This document shows positions 23,515 through 34,424 of a stretch of 64,000 bases of DNA, in pieces (within the stretch, counting starts at the first letter, position 1; every line of letters starts with the position of its first letter). A model generated the notes under the pieces. The model saw only the letters and a program-made list of their open reading frames with translations, did no database searches and had not been told where the DNA came from. The position numbers and the translations under genes are program-made. The DNA comes from Sepiola atlantica (Eukaryota; Mollusca; Cephalopoda; Sepiida; Sepiolidae), in NCBI GenBank assembly GCA_963556195.1, contig OY744516.1, forward strand, positions 31,185,793 through 31,249,792. The letters run 5' to 3'.

Positions 23515-24956
23515 CTAGCAGGACCCCGTGGAAATTCCACGGTGTTTTCTACATCAATCTGTATAATCTACTGTTAATAATATTCCGGTTGCTAGAAATA
23601 TGCACATATTTTACTCACTAACTTTTGCGTGACAGGATGGAAGTATATATTTTTGATTTATATTACCTGGTTGCCCGGGGCAAAAGCCGTGTCTTCTGTG
23701 ATCGCCACCCCGCTCGCTCCCCTGTCTGGGGCAAAAGTAATAACTCTGTCTTCCCCCTTTTAAAAGTTACCCCCCTCTTCGAAAAATGCGTTTTAGTTCA
23801 AACTATTAGTGAAAAAAAACAAACATTGCTTAATGTCCGTTCGAAACATAAAAAGATACTGGCTCTTTCCCCAACCAAAAATAAAGGAAATAAATGTTCT
23901 TAACGTTGTAAGAAATACCAATGATACCCAACTTTTTAACCAGTTGACGTAATTAAAAAGAAAATTTCTATCACAACTAAAAAACAAACAAGAAAAATTG
24001 TTTTCAGTTTTAAGCAACACAAAAAAGTTGTTTTTGACTTTAAAAAATGCAAAAAGAAGTAATAAAATTGTATTTATTGCGATGTGTTTTGAATTTTTAT
24101 TTATAAAAATAACAATTTTTATTTATTTATTAACAGTGATTACGCTGTGTTGTGTCCGTTTTTTTTAGTTATTTGCAATGTTTCTTAAAAATAAAACTGA
24201 AAAAGTACGTTGTCGAAGTTATCGTTTGTCAGCTTTCGCGTTGGCACCGCTCTTAGTATTCAGTGTATTCCAAACATTAGTTTCATTCAAAAATATTCTA
24301 AATATGTTTCAAGAACAGATATTGCCTTTTATATACGCAGAAGTTTATGTTTAAATTCGTAGAACTTACCTTTATTTTTGTATACTTTTTTAAAGTTGCA
24401 TGGAAAGTGAAAGTATTTCACAGTTCTTTCTTTCTCTCACTCTCTCTCTCTCTCTCTTACTAGTCGTTCAAATGTTTCACCGAACAAAAAAGTGCATGAA
24501 CTTTTTAGTTTACTGTGAAATTCCTTATCTATATAATTTGTTTTACTTTCTATTTATAGTATTCTTATAGCAAATTTTCTGCAATTCTTTGATTTTCAAT
24601 ACGTGTGATGATATATTTTGCGGTTCGCGAGTCGAAAACTAAATAAATAATGAAGATGCATCGACCTGCTCCCCTCTCACAATGTCGTTTTCTCCTCTTT
24701 CTACAGTCTCCTCCTCCTTCCACACTGAAGCGACAGTAGCAAGCGGGGTTAGTTAATGGTTTAATTAAGTTAATTTGAATTACTTTAACAACTTTATTTA
24801 GTTAGCTCTATGGTAAAGCGTCCGAACTTCAGACCTCAACGTCGCTGTTTCGATTTCTAGTCTCGGCATCCAATTTTATTTGTTGTATTTATTGAATTTC
24901 TTTCAGAACGTGACAGAGGTAGGTCGGTACACCTAAGCGTATTAATATATAGAAGA
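23515..24956 (-). mobile_element. Non-autonomous Helitron inside a PLE
   Basis: Read on the minus strand: 5' TCTTCTATATATTAATACGC at 24956, and 3' ACACCGTGGAATTTCCACGG then GGTCCTGCTAG|T at 23515, with a clear terminal hairpin. Inserted between A and T with no duplication. Removing it rejoins the PLE coding sequence: residues DLKKS before it and LKKINLRVEV after it align at the right spacing with QTKKIILKEIKRIGLKAEI of the 47237 copy, apart from a 2-bp TA slip. No Rep/helicase genes. Confidence 0.75.
24805..24880 (+). mobile_element. tRNA-like SINE head within the 23515 Helitron
   Basis: TAGCTCTATGGTAAAGCGTC (A box-like) and CGCTGTTTCGATTTCTAGTC (B box-like). Decayed. Confidence 0.4.
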
Positions 24957-26290
24957 TGGAAATTTAAAAAAATAAACCTAAGAGTAGAAGTACTGGCAAA
25001 CATATAAATAACTCAAACTTTAGATATCACTTTTAATTTAAATGAAGATACTTACGAGCCATATTTAAAAGATAACGCTAATCAAATATACGTAAACCCA
25101 AAATCAAATCACCCCCATCAATCGTAAAACAGATTCATAATTCTATCGAACGTAGACTTAGCTATAACTCTAGAAACATAAATATATTTAAGAAGTCAAG
25201 CAACATTTACAATAACGCTCTAAAGAATAATGGGTACCATAATATCAAAATTAAATATTAGAAACAGGACATCAATAATTATAAAATTAAAAATAAAAGA
25301 AAACATATAATCTGGTATACACCACCCTATAATCAGATGCTAAAAACTAAACTGGGCAAGAAATTCCCATATCACCCCGTAACTAATACGCTGCATAAAA
25401 TATTCAATCAAAATAACCTAAACCTGTCCTACAGCTGCTGCGAAAACTTAGAAATTATAATCAAGGCACACAATAACACAAATACTAAAAGAGAACAGGA
25501 GATAAAAATAACAAATTGCGTAAAAAAGTGACCAATATAGAAAAAATAACACTAAGAAGAACAAAAATATAACCACTACAAATAGTAATGTCCCAACCCT
25601 TAATAGCAATCACGCAAATAGAAATTTAAAAGTTAGTAATGAAGAGAAAAGCTGTAACTGCATAACTACAAAATAAATGCATCACCAAAAGTATTGTTTA
25701 CAAAACCACAATATTTGCCAAAAAAAGACCGAATAACAAGAAGTACTACGTGGGAATGAGCTTCCTAGATTTAAAAATCAGATATTACACAACAACAGCA
25801 CATTTAAAAACAAAACACGCCGAATAAAAACAACACTAGCGAACCATTACTAAGAGGTCAAAGAAAACGAACGCTCACCAATAATCGAATAGAAAATAAT
25901 ACGAGAGGCCAGTACATGAACCAATTTAGAAAAGCCGTGTAGATAATATCTGAATGAAAAATTGGAAATCCTAAACTTTGAAGACCCCCAAAACCTATTA
26001 AACTGTAAAAGTGAAATAGAAAACAACTGTTTACACTCAATAAAATTTAGTTCAAGTTTACAATACAATACGTCGGGCAATAGTAAAGAATCGGGAGAAG
26101 GGGGCAATAGCAAAGACTCTGATTGGTTAACTGGCTAGACTAAGCACCACGTGTATATATAAAAACACCCGGCAACACAAACTCCATGCATTTTAGCCTG
26201 ACGATTCCCTACAGAGATGAAACGCGGAAGCCTCTATATATCTTAATTGCCATAAATATATTTTCTATAACTCCCTATCTAGCTCTACTC
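24957..26290 (+). pseudogene. PLE relic (lineage 2), part 2: RT end, GIY-YIG region, pseudo-LTR
   Basis: TLDITFNLNEDTYEPYLKDN, then IWYTPPYNQMLKTKLGKKFP (about 25312-25375), TLHKIFNQNNLNLSYSCCEN, then after frameshifts KKYYVGMS (GIY-YIG-like, 25741-25762) and CLNEKL-type codons. The 3' pseudo-LTR holds CACGTGTATATATAAAAACA, GCCTGACGATTCCCTACAGA and GATGAAACGCGG (26199-26230). Stops include one before ITQTLDITF. Confidence 0.8.
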
Positions 26291-26384
26291 ACGTATTGAT
26301 CACTGTTTAAGTAAATACTGAAAACCGACACATAAAATATTATATCTCCTTATAACAGTTTATGTGAATACATGAAATATAATG

Positions 26385-26390
<6 letters not shown>

Positions 26391-26443
<53 letters not shown>
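26391..26443. repeat. (TA)n microsatellite
   Basis: Pure array. Confidence 0.95.
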
Positions 26444-26447
<4 letters not shown>

Positions 26448-26559
26448 ATACGAACACATATAGATAGGACTAACACAAGGTTAGTAACACATTTCAAGGC
26501 CTTTCTGAGAAATAAGGTTATTTTAACAAAGTTAACCCCCCTATTTCATTTCATATAGT

Positions 26560-26650
26560 GTCTCTTTTTATATGCCTGTCTAGGAAATTAAAATTTGTAT
26601 CCTAATTCAGAGTGTCCCTTGTTAGGTAGCTGAATTTTCACCACATGTTT
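26560..26650 (+). mobile_element. Headless body of U2-type SINE family B
   Basis: GCCTGTCTAGGAAATTAAAA then TTGTATCCTAATTCAGAGTG and GGTAGCTGAATTTTCACCAC parallels the bodies at 6840-6920 and 59700-59790. The U2 head is absent, so this is 5'-truncated or decayed. Confidence 0.55.
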
Positions 26651-26794
26651 TTTTTCTTACTATTATTTCGATTGTCTCACTTCCTAATAGTAAGCAAAAA
26701 AAAAACAACGAACGCTGCAATCAACAATAAAAATAATTACATAAAAATACATTAAATATTTAGGTGATAAAAATCGTACATATTTCTAGACAAG

Positions 26795-26900
26795 CGTCTT
26801 GGTCGAGTGGTAAAAACGCTGATATATAGACATCAATATCGAAGGTTCGATCCTTGTCTAAGTTAGCCATGCTGATGACGGCTGTGAGCAAGAAACATAA
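26795..26900 (+). mobile_element. tRNA-derived SINE
   Basis: GCGTCTTGGTCGAGTGGTAA (A box) and ATCGAAGGTTCGATCCTTGT (strong B box) at the usual ~45 bp spacing, then a body with ATGCTGATGACGG. It resembles a tRNA but the acceptor stem does not close, so I call a SINE. Confidence 0.6.
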
Positions 26901-27563
26901 AAATATTTATATTAATTAAAAATACGCCCTATAAAGTTAAGGGCGACTTAGGAAGTGAGACAATCGAAATAATGGTAAATTACATAAAAACATATATATA
27001 TATATATATATAAGTATTATATATATTATAATATAAAATGAAGTAATAAAATAAGGTGTCAATCAAATTTTATTAGAATTCAAAGTTCATGCAAAGCATC
27101 CTTAAGTCCTTAGCTCATGAGTTTTCAAAGATAATTCTTCTCTTCAGAGGACCATTACCGCAGTTATACTACTACAGGCAATAAAATTACGCTTTGAAAA
27201 TATATAAAATTATATACACAAATATATAAAAATACATAACATCAAACATATCAATCCAAAAACATACTTTTGTTGAATCCATACAGTCCATCCAGGTCAT
27301 ATAAGTTGAGAAGCATAATCAGGAAGGACATCACTCCAAGATACAAACAGCAGTCCAAATATGTGAAATTGAAGGGGCCGGCAAGGTTATCCAGTCGCGA
27401 AATGTGTCCATATTCAATGTTAATGATTTTGTTGGATTGCTTCATATAAGTATTATATATATATATATAGTATACTGGTTCGAATGGTTTCGATAGGAAT
27501 CCGAATAAGATAGCTCGATGTCCAAGTATAACTCTGAAAATGAGATGAATTAGATGCACATTT

Positions 27564-27567
<4 letters not shown>

Positions 27568-27632
<65 letters not shown>
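27568..27632. repeat. (TA)n microsatellite
   Basis: Pure array; smaller TA runs occur at 26995-27012 and 27456-27470. Confidence 0.95.
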
Positions 27633-27638
<6 letters not shown>

Positions 27639-27724
27639 CTTGTTACAAATATCCAGGGGGTATGAATCCGAAGGAAGTTGAAACCGGGTTTATGAGAGTG
27701 CTCAATGAAAATTCAGAGCAAAAT

Positions 27725-28225
27725 ATATATTATCATAAAAAAGCACAACATGAAAATACTAAACACCCCAGTAACCTCAAATTCTAAAAGAACATGCAAC
27801 TGTAATAACAAATCAAACTGCCCCCTAAATCAAAAGTGCCTATCAACCCAAGTGGTCTATGAGGCATCTATCTCCTCAACTGAAAACCCATCCCAGACTC
27901 CATGGCAGGCAACAACTCCAAGGAAAGATTCTACAACCATAAACTCTCCTTCAACAACCCAGACCATCCTGACCAAACTTGACTTTCACTACACTACCAC
28001 AAAATAAAAACCAAAAAAGAAACTCCCATAATAAAGTGGAAAATCTTGAAAAAATCTAGCACCTGCAAATCAATAAACTCTCCATGTAGATTATGCTTAA
28101 ATGAAAAACTGGAAATTATCCGCTTTAAGGACAAAAACAAACTCCTAAATAGAAAACAAGAGACATCTATCAACTGTAAACATAGTAGACTCTACCTCCT
28201 TAGCAACCCACATACCCCACCTTAA
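27725..28225 (+). pseudogene. PLE C-terminal relic with its GIY-YIG motif deleted
   Basis: KILNTPVTSNSKRTCNCNNK, SNCPLNQKCLSTQVVYEASI and SSTENPSQT match the 47237 relic closely. The 48286-48300 segment encoding NYYIG is missing here, a small deletion that removes the GIY-YIG-type nuclease motif. It then continues with CRLCLNEKLEIIRFKDKNKL in another frame and ends with NPHTPP and a stop at about 28223. Confidence 0.8.
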
Positions 28226-28725
28226 CCCCACACCAACCCCACATAACTTAGAAATAAAATTAAAAGTTGTTTTTTTTGTTTTTTTACAAAAATGAATGAT
28301 AACATTAAACCCCCACTATACACTACCCCAAAACACACTATAACCCCCTACCCACCTACCCAAATTTACCACCCAATCCCACCCCAACAAGTCATGATGA
28401 ATCTATAAATATATAACCACCCCTCTAAACTACCAATAACCTCAAATCTCTACGTACTACCTATAATGCACAGCCTCAATAGCCTCTCAGCCATACTACC
28501 AATTCTAACATAAACCCATAACTGGGACAGCTATTAACACTGATACCACTTGGACTAATCTAATCTCAATTACTTAACCCTTCGATCACTACCTTGAACA
28601 CTTAATTATTAACTGGTACTTAGTCCTTGTCATTGGTAGTAGAACAAAAAAGCCTACCATCACTTGTCGACTTATTTCGCCCAATGACTTCACAAGTAGC
28701 AAGATGGTAATGATGGTGATATTTA

Positions 28726-28726
<1 letters not shown>
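28226..28726. repeat. PLE-associated 3' untranslated region, copy 1
   Basis: Collinear with 48624-49137 (C/A-rich, landmarks CTATAAATATATAACCA, GGGACAGCTATTAAC, GGTACTTAGTCCTTGTCATT). No coding. Confidence 0.7.
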
Positions 28727-28796
<70 letters not shown>

Positions 28797-28805
28797 GTTG
28801 TTATT
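28727..28805. repeat. (TTA)n microsatellite in the PLE 3' region
   Basis: About 25 ATT units; the same array occupies the same position in the second copy (49137-49208), so it was in the source element. Confidence 0.95.
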
Positions 28806-28849
28806 ATCATTAATATTCTTACAAACTTGTTATTTCTATTTTTATTCTA

Positions 28850-29572
28850 ATTTTATTTATATTTATCTTTATTTTTATTTTTATTAAGGCTTTTATTAAG
28901 GCTATTATCACTGCGACTATCGTAGGTATGATTGGCAGGCGTTATCATTGTTATCATAATCGGTTTTGTTAATGATAAAACTGGTAACACCAGAAAACTT
29001 CTCTTATAAAATGATTCCACTAGTATTGATCTCGGTATAATATAATCACAATTTAAAAAAAATATAATCACAACAAAATTCACTACAAATAATAAACAAA
29101 ACATTAAAATAAAATAAATAAAATGCAGAAGTAGCAATTAATACCCTAAATTAAAATTATCAAACATTTTTATCCACATGATAATTACTTATTAGAATTA
29201 AAATAAAATAGGAATGACGGTTATAATCATAATTTTATTCTCATTTTAAATTTAACTCACTCTGGCCGTCGCCCCATCTCCCTTCCTCCCACCCCGGCCG
29301 AAATTGAGATCATCACAGCACAAACACGTGAAAAACCTCCCACGTAATAATTTGAAACACGACTTGTTGGGGTCCTCCCCCTCCCCTCTCATGTCCCATG
29401 TCACCGTTATAGACAAAGCCCCAACTCTGTCCCCCTCCCCCTCCAATGTATTTTCAATTTTCAATCTCCCGTTAAAGTGAAGTTAAAACTTATGCCATTT
29501 GAATTCCATCGCCAGCCCGATGAGTTGGTCCCTATTTGCACCAATGAAACAAAACTTTTTTTGTCGCAACTA

Positions 29573-29575
<3 letters not shown>
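28850..29575. repeat. ~700-bp repeat, copy 1 (inverted copy 35050-35805; third copy 49220-49905)
   Basis: Landmarks are CACTGCGACTATCGTAGGTA, GATTCCACTAGTATTGAT, AACACGACTTGTTGGGGTCC and CCTCCCACGTAATAATTTGA. In copies 1 and 3 it directly follows a PLE C-terminus and (TTA)n array; the inverted copy has no PLE beside it and contains an inserted (TA)n array (35576-35631). It may be the distal 3' part of the PLE or an independent element. Confidence 0.75.

Positions 29576-29618
<43 letters not shown>
29576..29618. repeat. (TA)n microsatellite
   Basis: Pure array that forms the 5' flank of Helitron 3. Confidence 0.95.
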
Positions 29619-29621
<3 letters not shown>

Positions 29622-30592
29622 GTTAAGACGATTTCCCCTGTACCTTTGTCAGAAATAGGAAAATAGCAACATGCATCACTAAACTCACCACTATATATTA
29701 CGCTTATTCACTCGAGCGTTGTTTTTTAGTAAATGTGTGATTATTTTTCTCCAGCAAACACTAAATATTACTTTTGGCCCACTATCTTAGACTCTCCCCC
29801 AAACATACTTCATATAGGTGGTAGCAAAAACACTTTAGTACTAACAATCACCCCATCGATACTGGGAACTAATAAACAACGCCTACTTTTCAAAAACGTG
29901 TATGTTAATATTTACTGATTGTCTGCTATTAATTTACTATATAATACAAAACATTACGCGTACATTTAATGAACGCCCCTTCTAGTTTTGCTGATTTTAT
30001 GAGAATATCGGATTACTTTATTTCTACCTATTACGTATACAGTTATACCTATTCCGGTTTTTAGAGAATGCAATTAACGAACATACAGTGTAGCCGCCAT
30101 GTTGAATATTAAATACATCTTTTCAACGACTCGACTTTCGAATTAAGTCAATATACGCCAAGATACTCGACAGATACATAAAGTTGACATTTTCACCTAG
30201 TTTATTAGTGCTCTGCAGGCTTCCTTAATTATATTCGTGTGTTTCAGTAGTGCTCGGGAGGCATACGCATTTTTCGTTTTTCTTTTCTCACAAAAAGGGA
30301 ATTTATATACAAAGATAACGGGGGAATTGGTTTTAATAGGGCTCTGTAGGCCTCTTTAATTTTACAAGTGCCTATTATCATATATAGAGCGAGTGTTTAA
30401 TCCAAAAAATTTGGAGAAATACCGATACCATTTCCTTCTTTATCCTTTAACCATTCAACAATTCAAACTCGACAATTATTCTAAACATTGAAATTGTCCA
30501 GTGTGACTTATATGCGTTTTGTCGGATGTTGACAAATTTTGATTCATTCTTTTATAGTTCACCCGGGCAACGCCGGGGGACGGGTCCAGCTA

Positions 30593-30593
<1 letters not shown>
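29619..30593 (+). mobile_element. Non-autonomous Helitron, copy 3
   Basis: The 5' end has lost its clean TC start (GAGGTTAAGACGATTTCCCC then TGTACC), but the next 350 bp follow copy 1 (TTATTCACTCGAGCGT, CACTAAATATTAC, TTCATATAGG). The 3' end is perfect: CACCCGGGCAACGCCGGGGG then ACGGGTCCAGCTAG|T. It lies between two (TA)n arrays. Confidence 0.8.

Positions 30594-30673
<80 letters not shown>
30594..30673. repeat. (TA)n microsatellite
   Basis: Pure ~80 bp array after Helitron 3. Confidence 0.95.
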
Positions 30674-30675
<2 letters not shown>

Positions 30676-31690
30676 GAATTGATTTTTCCTTGTTTCTGAA
30701 TGCGTGTCCTGTGGCAATTGCGACTGCATCACAATATTATTCTAGCACCAGAGAAATATACAACAAACTAAGATACATGTAAGTGCAACCAGCATGTACT
30801 CGTTTCACCTCGAGTAAAATCGCCGCGATTGCGACAGCTTCAGGGTATGGAGTAGCGTAAAAACTTGGAAGGGACGACACTAACCAAGTACCGTCAACCG
30901 ATGGAGCGATACGAAACTTCATCAGGATGGGTGCAATATCTCTGATGTGCTCCATTGGGAACTGGTTAACTGACTAACGTTACTAACTTCTAAACATCTA
31001 TCATTGTAACTTTGTCTTTATCTTTGGTAAGAGCTTACGGCACGAAATATTTTTATGTAACGTGTCGGAACCAAATAAGAAATGTTTGTAACGCAATTTC
31101 AAATCTTGTTTATGGTGTTCTAAATAGGATTCTATAACCTAGCAAAAAAGCCAGTTTGTAACGTAGCCGAGCCACATGTTTATGGTGTTACGGCATCAAT
31201 GGTAGAATGATGTTACATTGTAGTGGTACAGAATGGTGTAACATTGCTTCAAATCTTTATGTGTCACGTAGCGATTAACTACGTTGAGGCACTCACTTGT
31301 AACTCGCGAATATTCCACGTCACTCCCCAAACTAAAAAACAACACTTATTTGATTTTTTTTTTCGGCTGGTGAATTGACTTTGAATTTCTGGCAGCATTT
31401 TCTCCAGCAGGCTTAATCACAAAGGATGACTCGAAAAAAAGAAAAAGATTTTCGTTGTTAACATTTATTGATGCCGACATTAGGGTTAGGGTTGGTACAT
31501 GTAAACTAGCGAAATAAACCCAACTAATTCTTATAAACCTTTCATCGTTTACCCTTCATATCTGATTCAACCCGCAACAAAATTTGTCAGTAGAATAAAT
31601 GTTTTTACTCTTGTTCGTCAGCATTTTTTTTTCAGATATGTTTTCTTCTTAATATTTGTTTTCCTTCTCGATCATCATTAATGTCCTTCG
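30674..31690. other. No recognisable gene
   Basis: Frames reach ~70 codons with no conserved motif. A short TTAGGG-type run lies at 31482-31497. Confidence 0.55.
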
Positions 31691-31734
31691 ACGCTTTTCT
31701 TTCTTCTTCATCGAATCATGTAAAACTTTTTTTT

Positions 31735-31860
31735 TTGCAAATCACGTGACTCTTTTCATTCATCAAATCACGTGACACTTCTTTTTTTTTTACAAATCAC
31801 GTGCCTCTTTTTCTTTTTGATCAAATCACGTGACATTTTTTCTTTCAAATCACGTGACTC
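31735..31860. promoter_or_regulatory. Cluster of five CACGTG E-boxes in T-rich spacers
   Basis: CACGTG occurs at 31743, 31769, 31798, 31827 and 31851, each as AAATCACGTG and usually followed by AC, at 24-29 bp spacing. It behaves as a short degenerate tandem repeat. TCACGTGAC matches the binding core of bHLH-ZIP factors (USF, TFEB/MITF), but no promoter is visible nearby, so function is speculation. Confidence 0.5.
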
Positions 31861-32559
31861 CTTCTCCGTCCTAATTTTCTCTTATATTTGGTTCTTTTGC
31901 TATTTATCATAATCGAAGTACAGTATGAGAAACTGGGAACGTTGTAGTCTTCTCTTCTGTCTGGCAAAGAGTAGGAACATCTGTGAATCCATAGAAGACG
32001 CGAAAAGTAATTCCACCACGTGAATAAAATATAACAAAACAGCTGAAAAATATACGTAAAACAAAATCTAGTTTACCTAAATCAAATCTTATTTCCATCC
32101 AAAAAAAGATTCGCAAACGTGTTGGGGTAATAGATGTCAATCGAAATACTCATGTTGGGAAATTCGATGCCGTCGGTAGTTTTAAATTGTGAACGGCTTA
32201 TTTAAATTTACTGTTGATGTAGGCGCAATGGTTGAAACTGCTCATCTATAGCGAACATGGTCGAAGCCCTAAATCGTTTTTGACATGCATTTAACGTAAA
32301 ACTACAGTTAACATGCTAAATAGAATTACCTGAAGACGTCCCCCTACGGATCAAGCCTTTGGTGACGTTTTTTCTAACGCAACTTGACAAGCTGTCATTC
32401 CAGACCTGCCGAGGTTGCTACTCCAGCCACTGTTGCACTCTCCAAAACGACTAGACCTAACAACAAAGCCTAACAAGCAGAGATTCCTCCTCAAAGACGT
32501 TGAAGAACAACCCATTTCGGACATCTTTTCGCCATCATTTCCGCAAGCAAATAAACATA
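31861..32559. other. No recognisable gene
   Basis: Unassigned sequence leading into the segmental duplication; short frames have no conserved motif. Confidence 0.5.
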
Positions 32560-33124
32560 TTGTGGAAGAAGCAGTGGCAATATGGTAGTTTCGGAGCCAC
32601 CCTGCTCAAGGGCTCTTGTGAAAATCCAGGACAAGTCGGCATTGGGACCCGTCATCCTCTGATCGTTTCTGCATCTGCGTGCGGTAAGCAAAGACGTGCT
32701 AGGTGCGGAACCGCAAATTAATGAAGTGAACGTGACAGTTGCTTCTATGCTATTCCTTTGTGTGTTCTTCCTCGACTTAACATACAATTACAAAGTCTTT
32801 CTGCTTTCGGTGTCGCGTGTAAAACCTGAAGGTTAAAAAATAACTGTGCCCAATAAGGAGGATTTCATGCAGGATAGACAATCCTGAGGCACGATCTTCG
32901 TGAGTTCTATACAGAAGTCCAACTCGCTTAACAACAACAGCCCTTTCAACAGTTTCATGCGCTCAAACAACGTTGTAGTATGTATATAAAATAACATTTA
33001 ATAGTGTACGCGAAAGTGGCATGAAACGACAGGGCAAAAAACATAGACGCGATAAATAAATTAAGAAGAAGCATTTTTCAAAGTTAGTAAAAAAAAAAAA
33101 TTCGTTTCTTTTTTATTTTAAAAG

Positions 33125-33230
33125 ACAGGTAGCCCTATAGGCATCCCGCGAAAGTAGGGGGGATCCCAAGCACGACCTATACCTAATACTTTACAGATGT
33201 AACTGTGGAACTAGGCACTGAACATAAACT
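33125..33230 (+). repeat. Structured three-way-junction module, shortened variant
   Basis: ACAGGTAGCCCTATAGGCAT then CCCGCGAAAGTAGGGGGG, CCTATACCTAATACTTTACA and GATGTAACTGTGGAACTAGG. It lacks the GATCGCTACAACTTGGG segment of the full form but keeps AGGTA/TACCT and ACAG/CTGT pairing. Matches 39425-39520 and 43365-43450. Confidence 0.6.
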
Positions 33231-33460
33231 TTCCTGCAACTGGACCTAACTGTTTGTAATCGTATCTTCTGGCCAAATAAAAATGACTATTTTTATATTC
33301 ACCTACATTCTTGTTTCATCCTTCCTTGTGCATTAGCATATTATTTTTGTGTCTAATAAGTTGTAAAACTGATCACAATTATTCGGCCGTTTCAACAATT
33401 TCATGCCCTAAAAAAATGCTTAAGTATATATAAAAAAATAATATTAAAAACTACCGCATG

Positions 33461-33557
33461 TGTCTCTACCCAGTCGTCGTGTTTTGTATTTCGTTCGCGT
33501 AGACTTTTATAGTCTACGCGAACGAAATACAAAACACGACGACAGGGTAGAGACACA
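33461..33557. repeat. ~45-bp-arm palindrome unique to copy 0
   Basis: TGTCTCTACC at 33461 through GTAGACT mirrors AGTCTACGCGAACGAAATAC through GGTAGAGACACA. The homologous places at 39788 and 43696 have only the right arm, so the left arm was added here by an inverted duplication. Confidence 0.85.
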
Positions 33558-33672
33558 TGGTCAAGATATAAATAAATTAAGAAAGGGAAGTAATTCCAAG
33601 TTTTATGTAAAATTGAAAATAAATAATTAATTGTGGAATATTTCTGTTCTTTTTAATTTTCAGGGCAAAGAT

Positions 33673-33783
33673 GCCCTACAGGTAGATCGCTACAACTTGG
33701 GCGTCCCGCGAAAGTAGGCGGGTTCCCAAGGACAACCTATACCTGTTCAAAAATACTTCACAGATGTAACTGTGGAAATAGGC
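33673..33783 (+). repeat. Structured three-way-junction module, full form
   Basis: Predicted pairings by eye: closing stem GCCCTA (33673-33678) with TAGGC (33779-33783); arm 1 CAGGTA (33679-33684) with TACCTG (33740-33745), CTTGGG (33696-33701) with CCCAAG (33725-33730) and CCCGC (33705-33709) with GCGGG (33718-33722); arm 2 CACAG (33759-33763) with CTGTG (33770-33774). Full-form copies lie at 39951-40060, 43887-43995 and 45728-45838. No coding frame. I recognise no RNA family. Confidence 0.6.
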
Positions 33784-33820
33784 ATTACCCTAGTTCGTTA
33801 TTTTCCTTACTCAAGGCATG

Positions 33821-34099
33821 TTTATTTACTCCTCGCGGAGTTAGGCACAAGGCCAGTTTTATCTTACTCCCACAAGTAAGATGTGACCCAAGATCGGGTC
33901 GAGCAAGTGGGGTTAAAAGCCAGCACTCTGGCCATTTAAAAATTGCCTGGGCAGCCCCGTCGGCATTCCCCGGTAGGGGCGCCTCAGACAGTAAGCAATA
34001 AACTTACTCCTCCCCAAAGAGGGGAGGCGAAGCCTGGGAGGGTGGACCTCCTAGAACTGCACAGGACAGGCGTGCAGTATCCATCGGAACAGATACTAC
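33821..34099 (-). mobile_element. U2-headed element type A, first of a tandem pair
   Basis: The minus strand ends at the head side with GTAGTATCTGTTCCGATGGA, then the type A body through GAGTAAATAAA at 33821. The U2 head is cut at GTAGTATCTG because the second unit joins there. Insertion is next to a structured module, after TCAAGGCATG. Confidence 0.75.
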
Positions 34100-34365
34100 T
34101 ATTTATCTACCTCCCACAAGGCAAAATGTGACACAAGGTCGGAAAGTGGGATTAGATAAGCCAGCGCTCGAGAGGAGAGCAATTCTGACCATTTAAAAAT
34201 AGCCTGGGCAGCCCCGTCGGCATTCCCCGGTAGGGGCGCCTCAGACAGTAAGCAATAAACTTACTCCTCCCCAAAGAGGGGAGGCGAAGCCTGGGAGGGT
34301 GGACCTCCTAGAACTGCACAGGACAGGCGTGCAGTATCCATCGGAACAGATACTACACTTTGATC
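34100..34365 (-). mobile_element. U2-headed element type A, second of a tandem pair
   Basis: The head reads GATCAAAGTGTAGTATCTGT; the body carries the CCTCCCC/GGGGAGG hairpin and ends about 30 bp short of the first unit. Head-to-tail with 33821-34099 and about 95% identical where they overlap. The outer U2 5' nucleotides (CTCGGCCTTTTGGCTAA) present at 44343-44359 are missing here. Confidence 0.75.
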
Positions 34366-34424
34366 GAGTGTGCCTTTGTTATATACTTAACTCGTCTAGC
34401 AACACATTCGCTCTAGATGATCGA

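Noticed and set aside
26797..26870. Possible tRNA gene with strong A and B boxes
   Set aside because: The acceptor and anticodon stems do not pair properly, and SINE-like sequence follows; treated as a SINE.
30737..30955. 72-codon minus-strand frame after Helitron 3
   Set aside because: No domain, no codon-use support and no homologous copy elsewhere in the window.
33821..34365. CRISPR-like direct repeats
   Set aside because: Two long tandem copies of one element in a eukaryotic repeat region; no short repeats with unique spacers.
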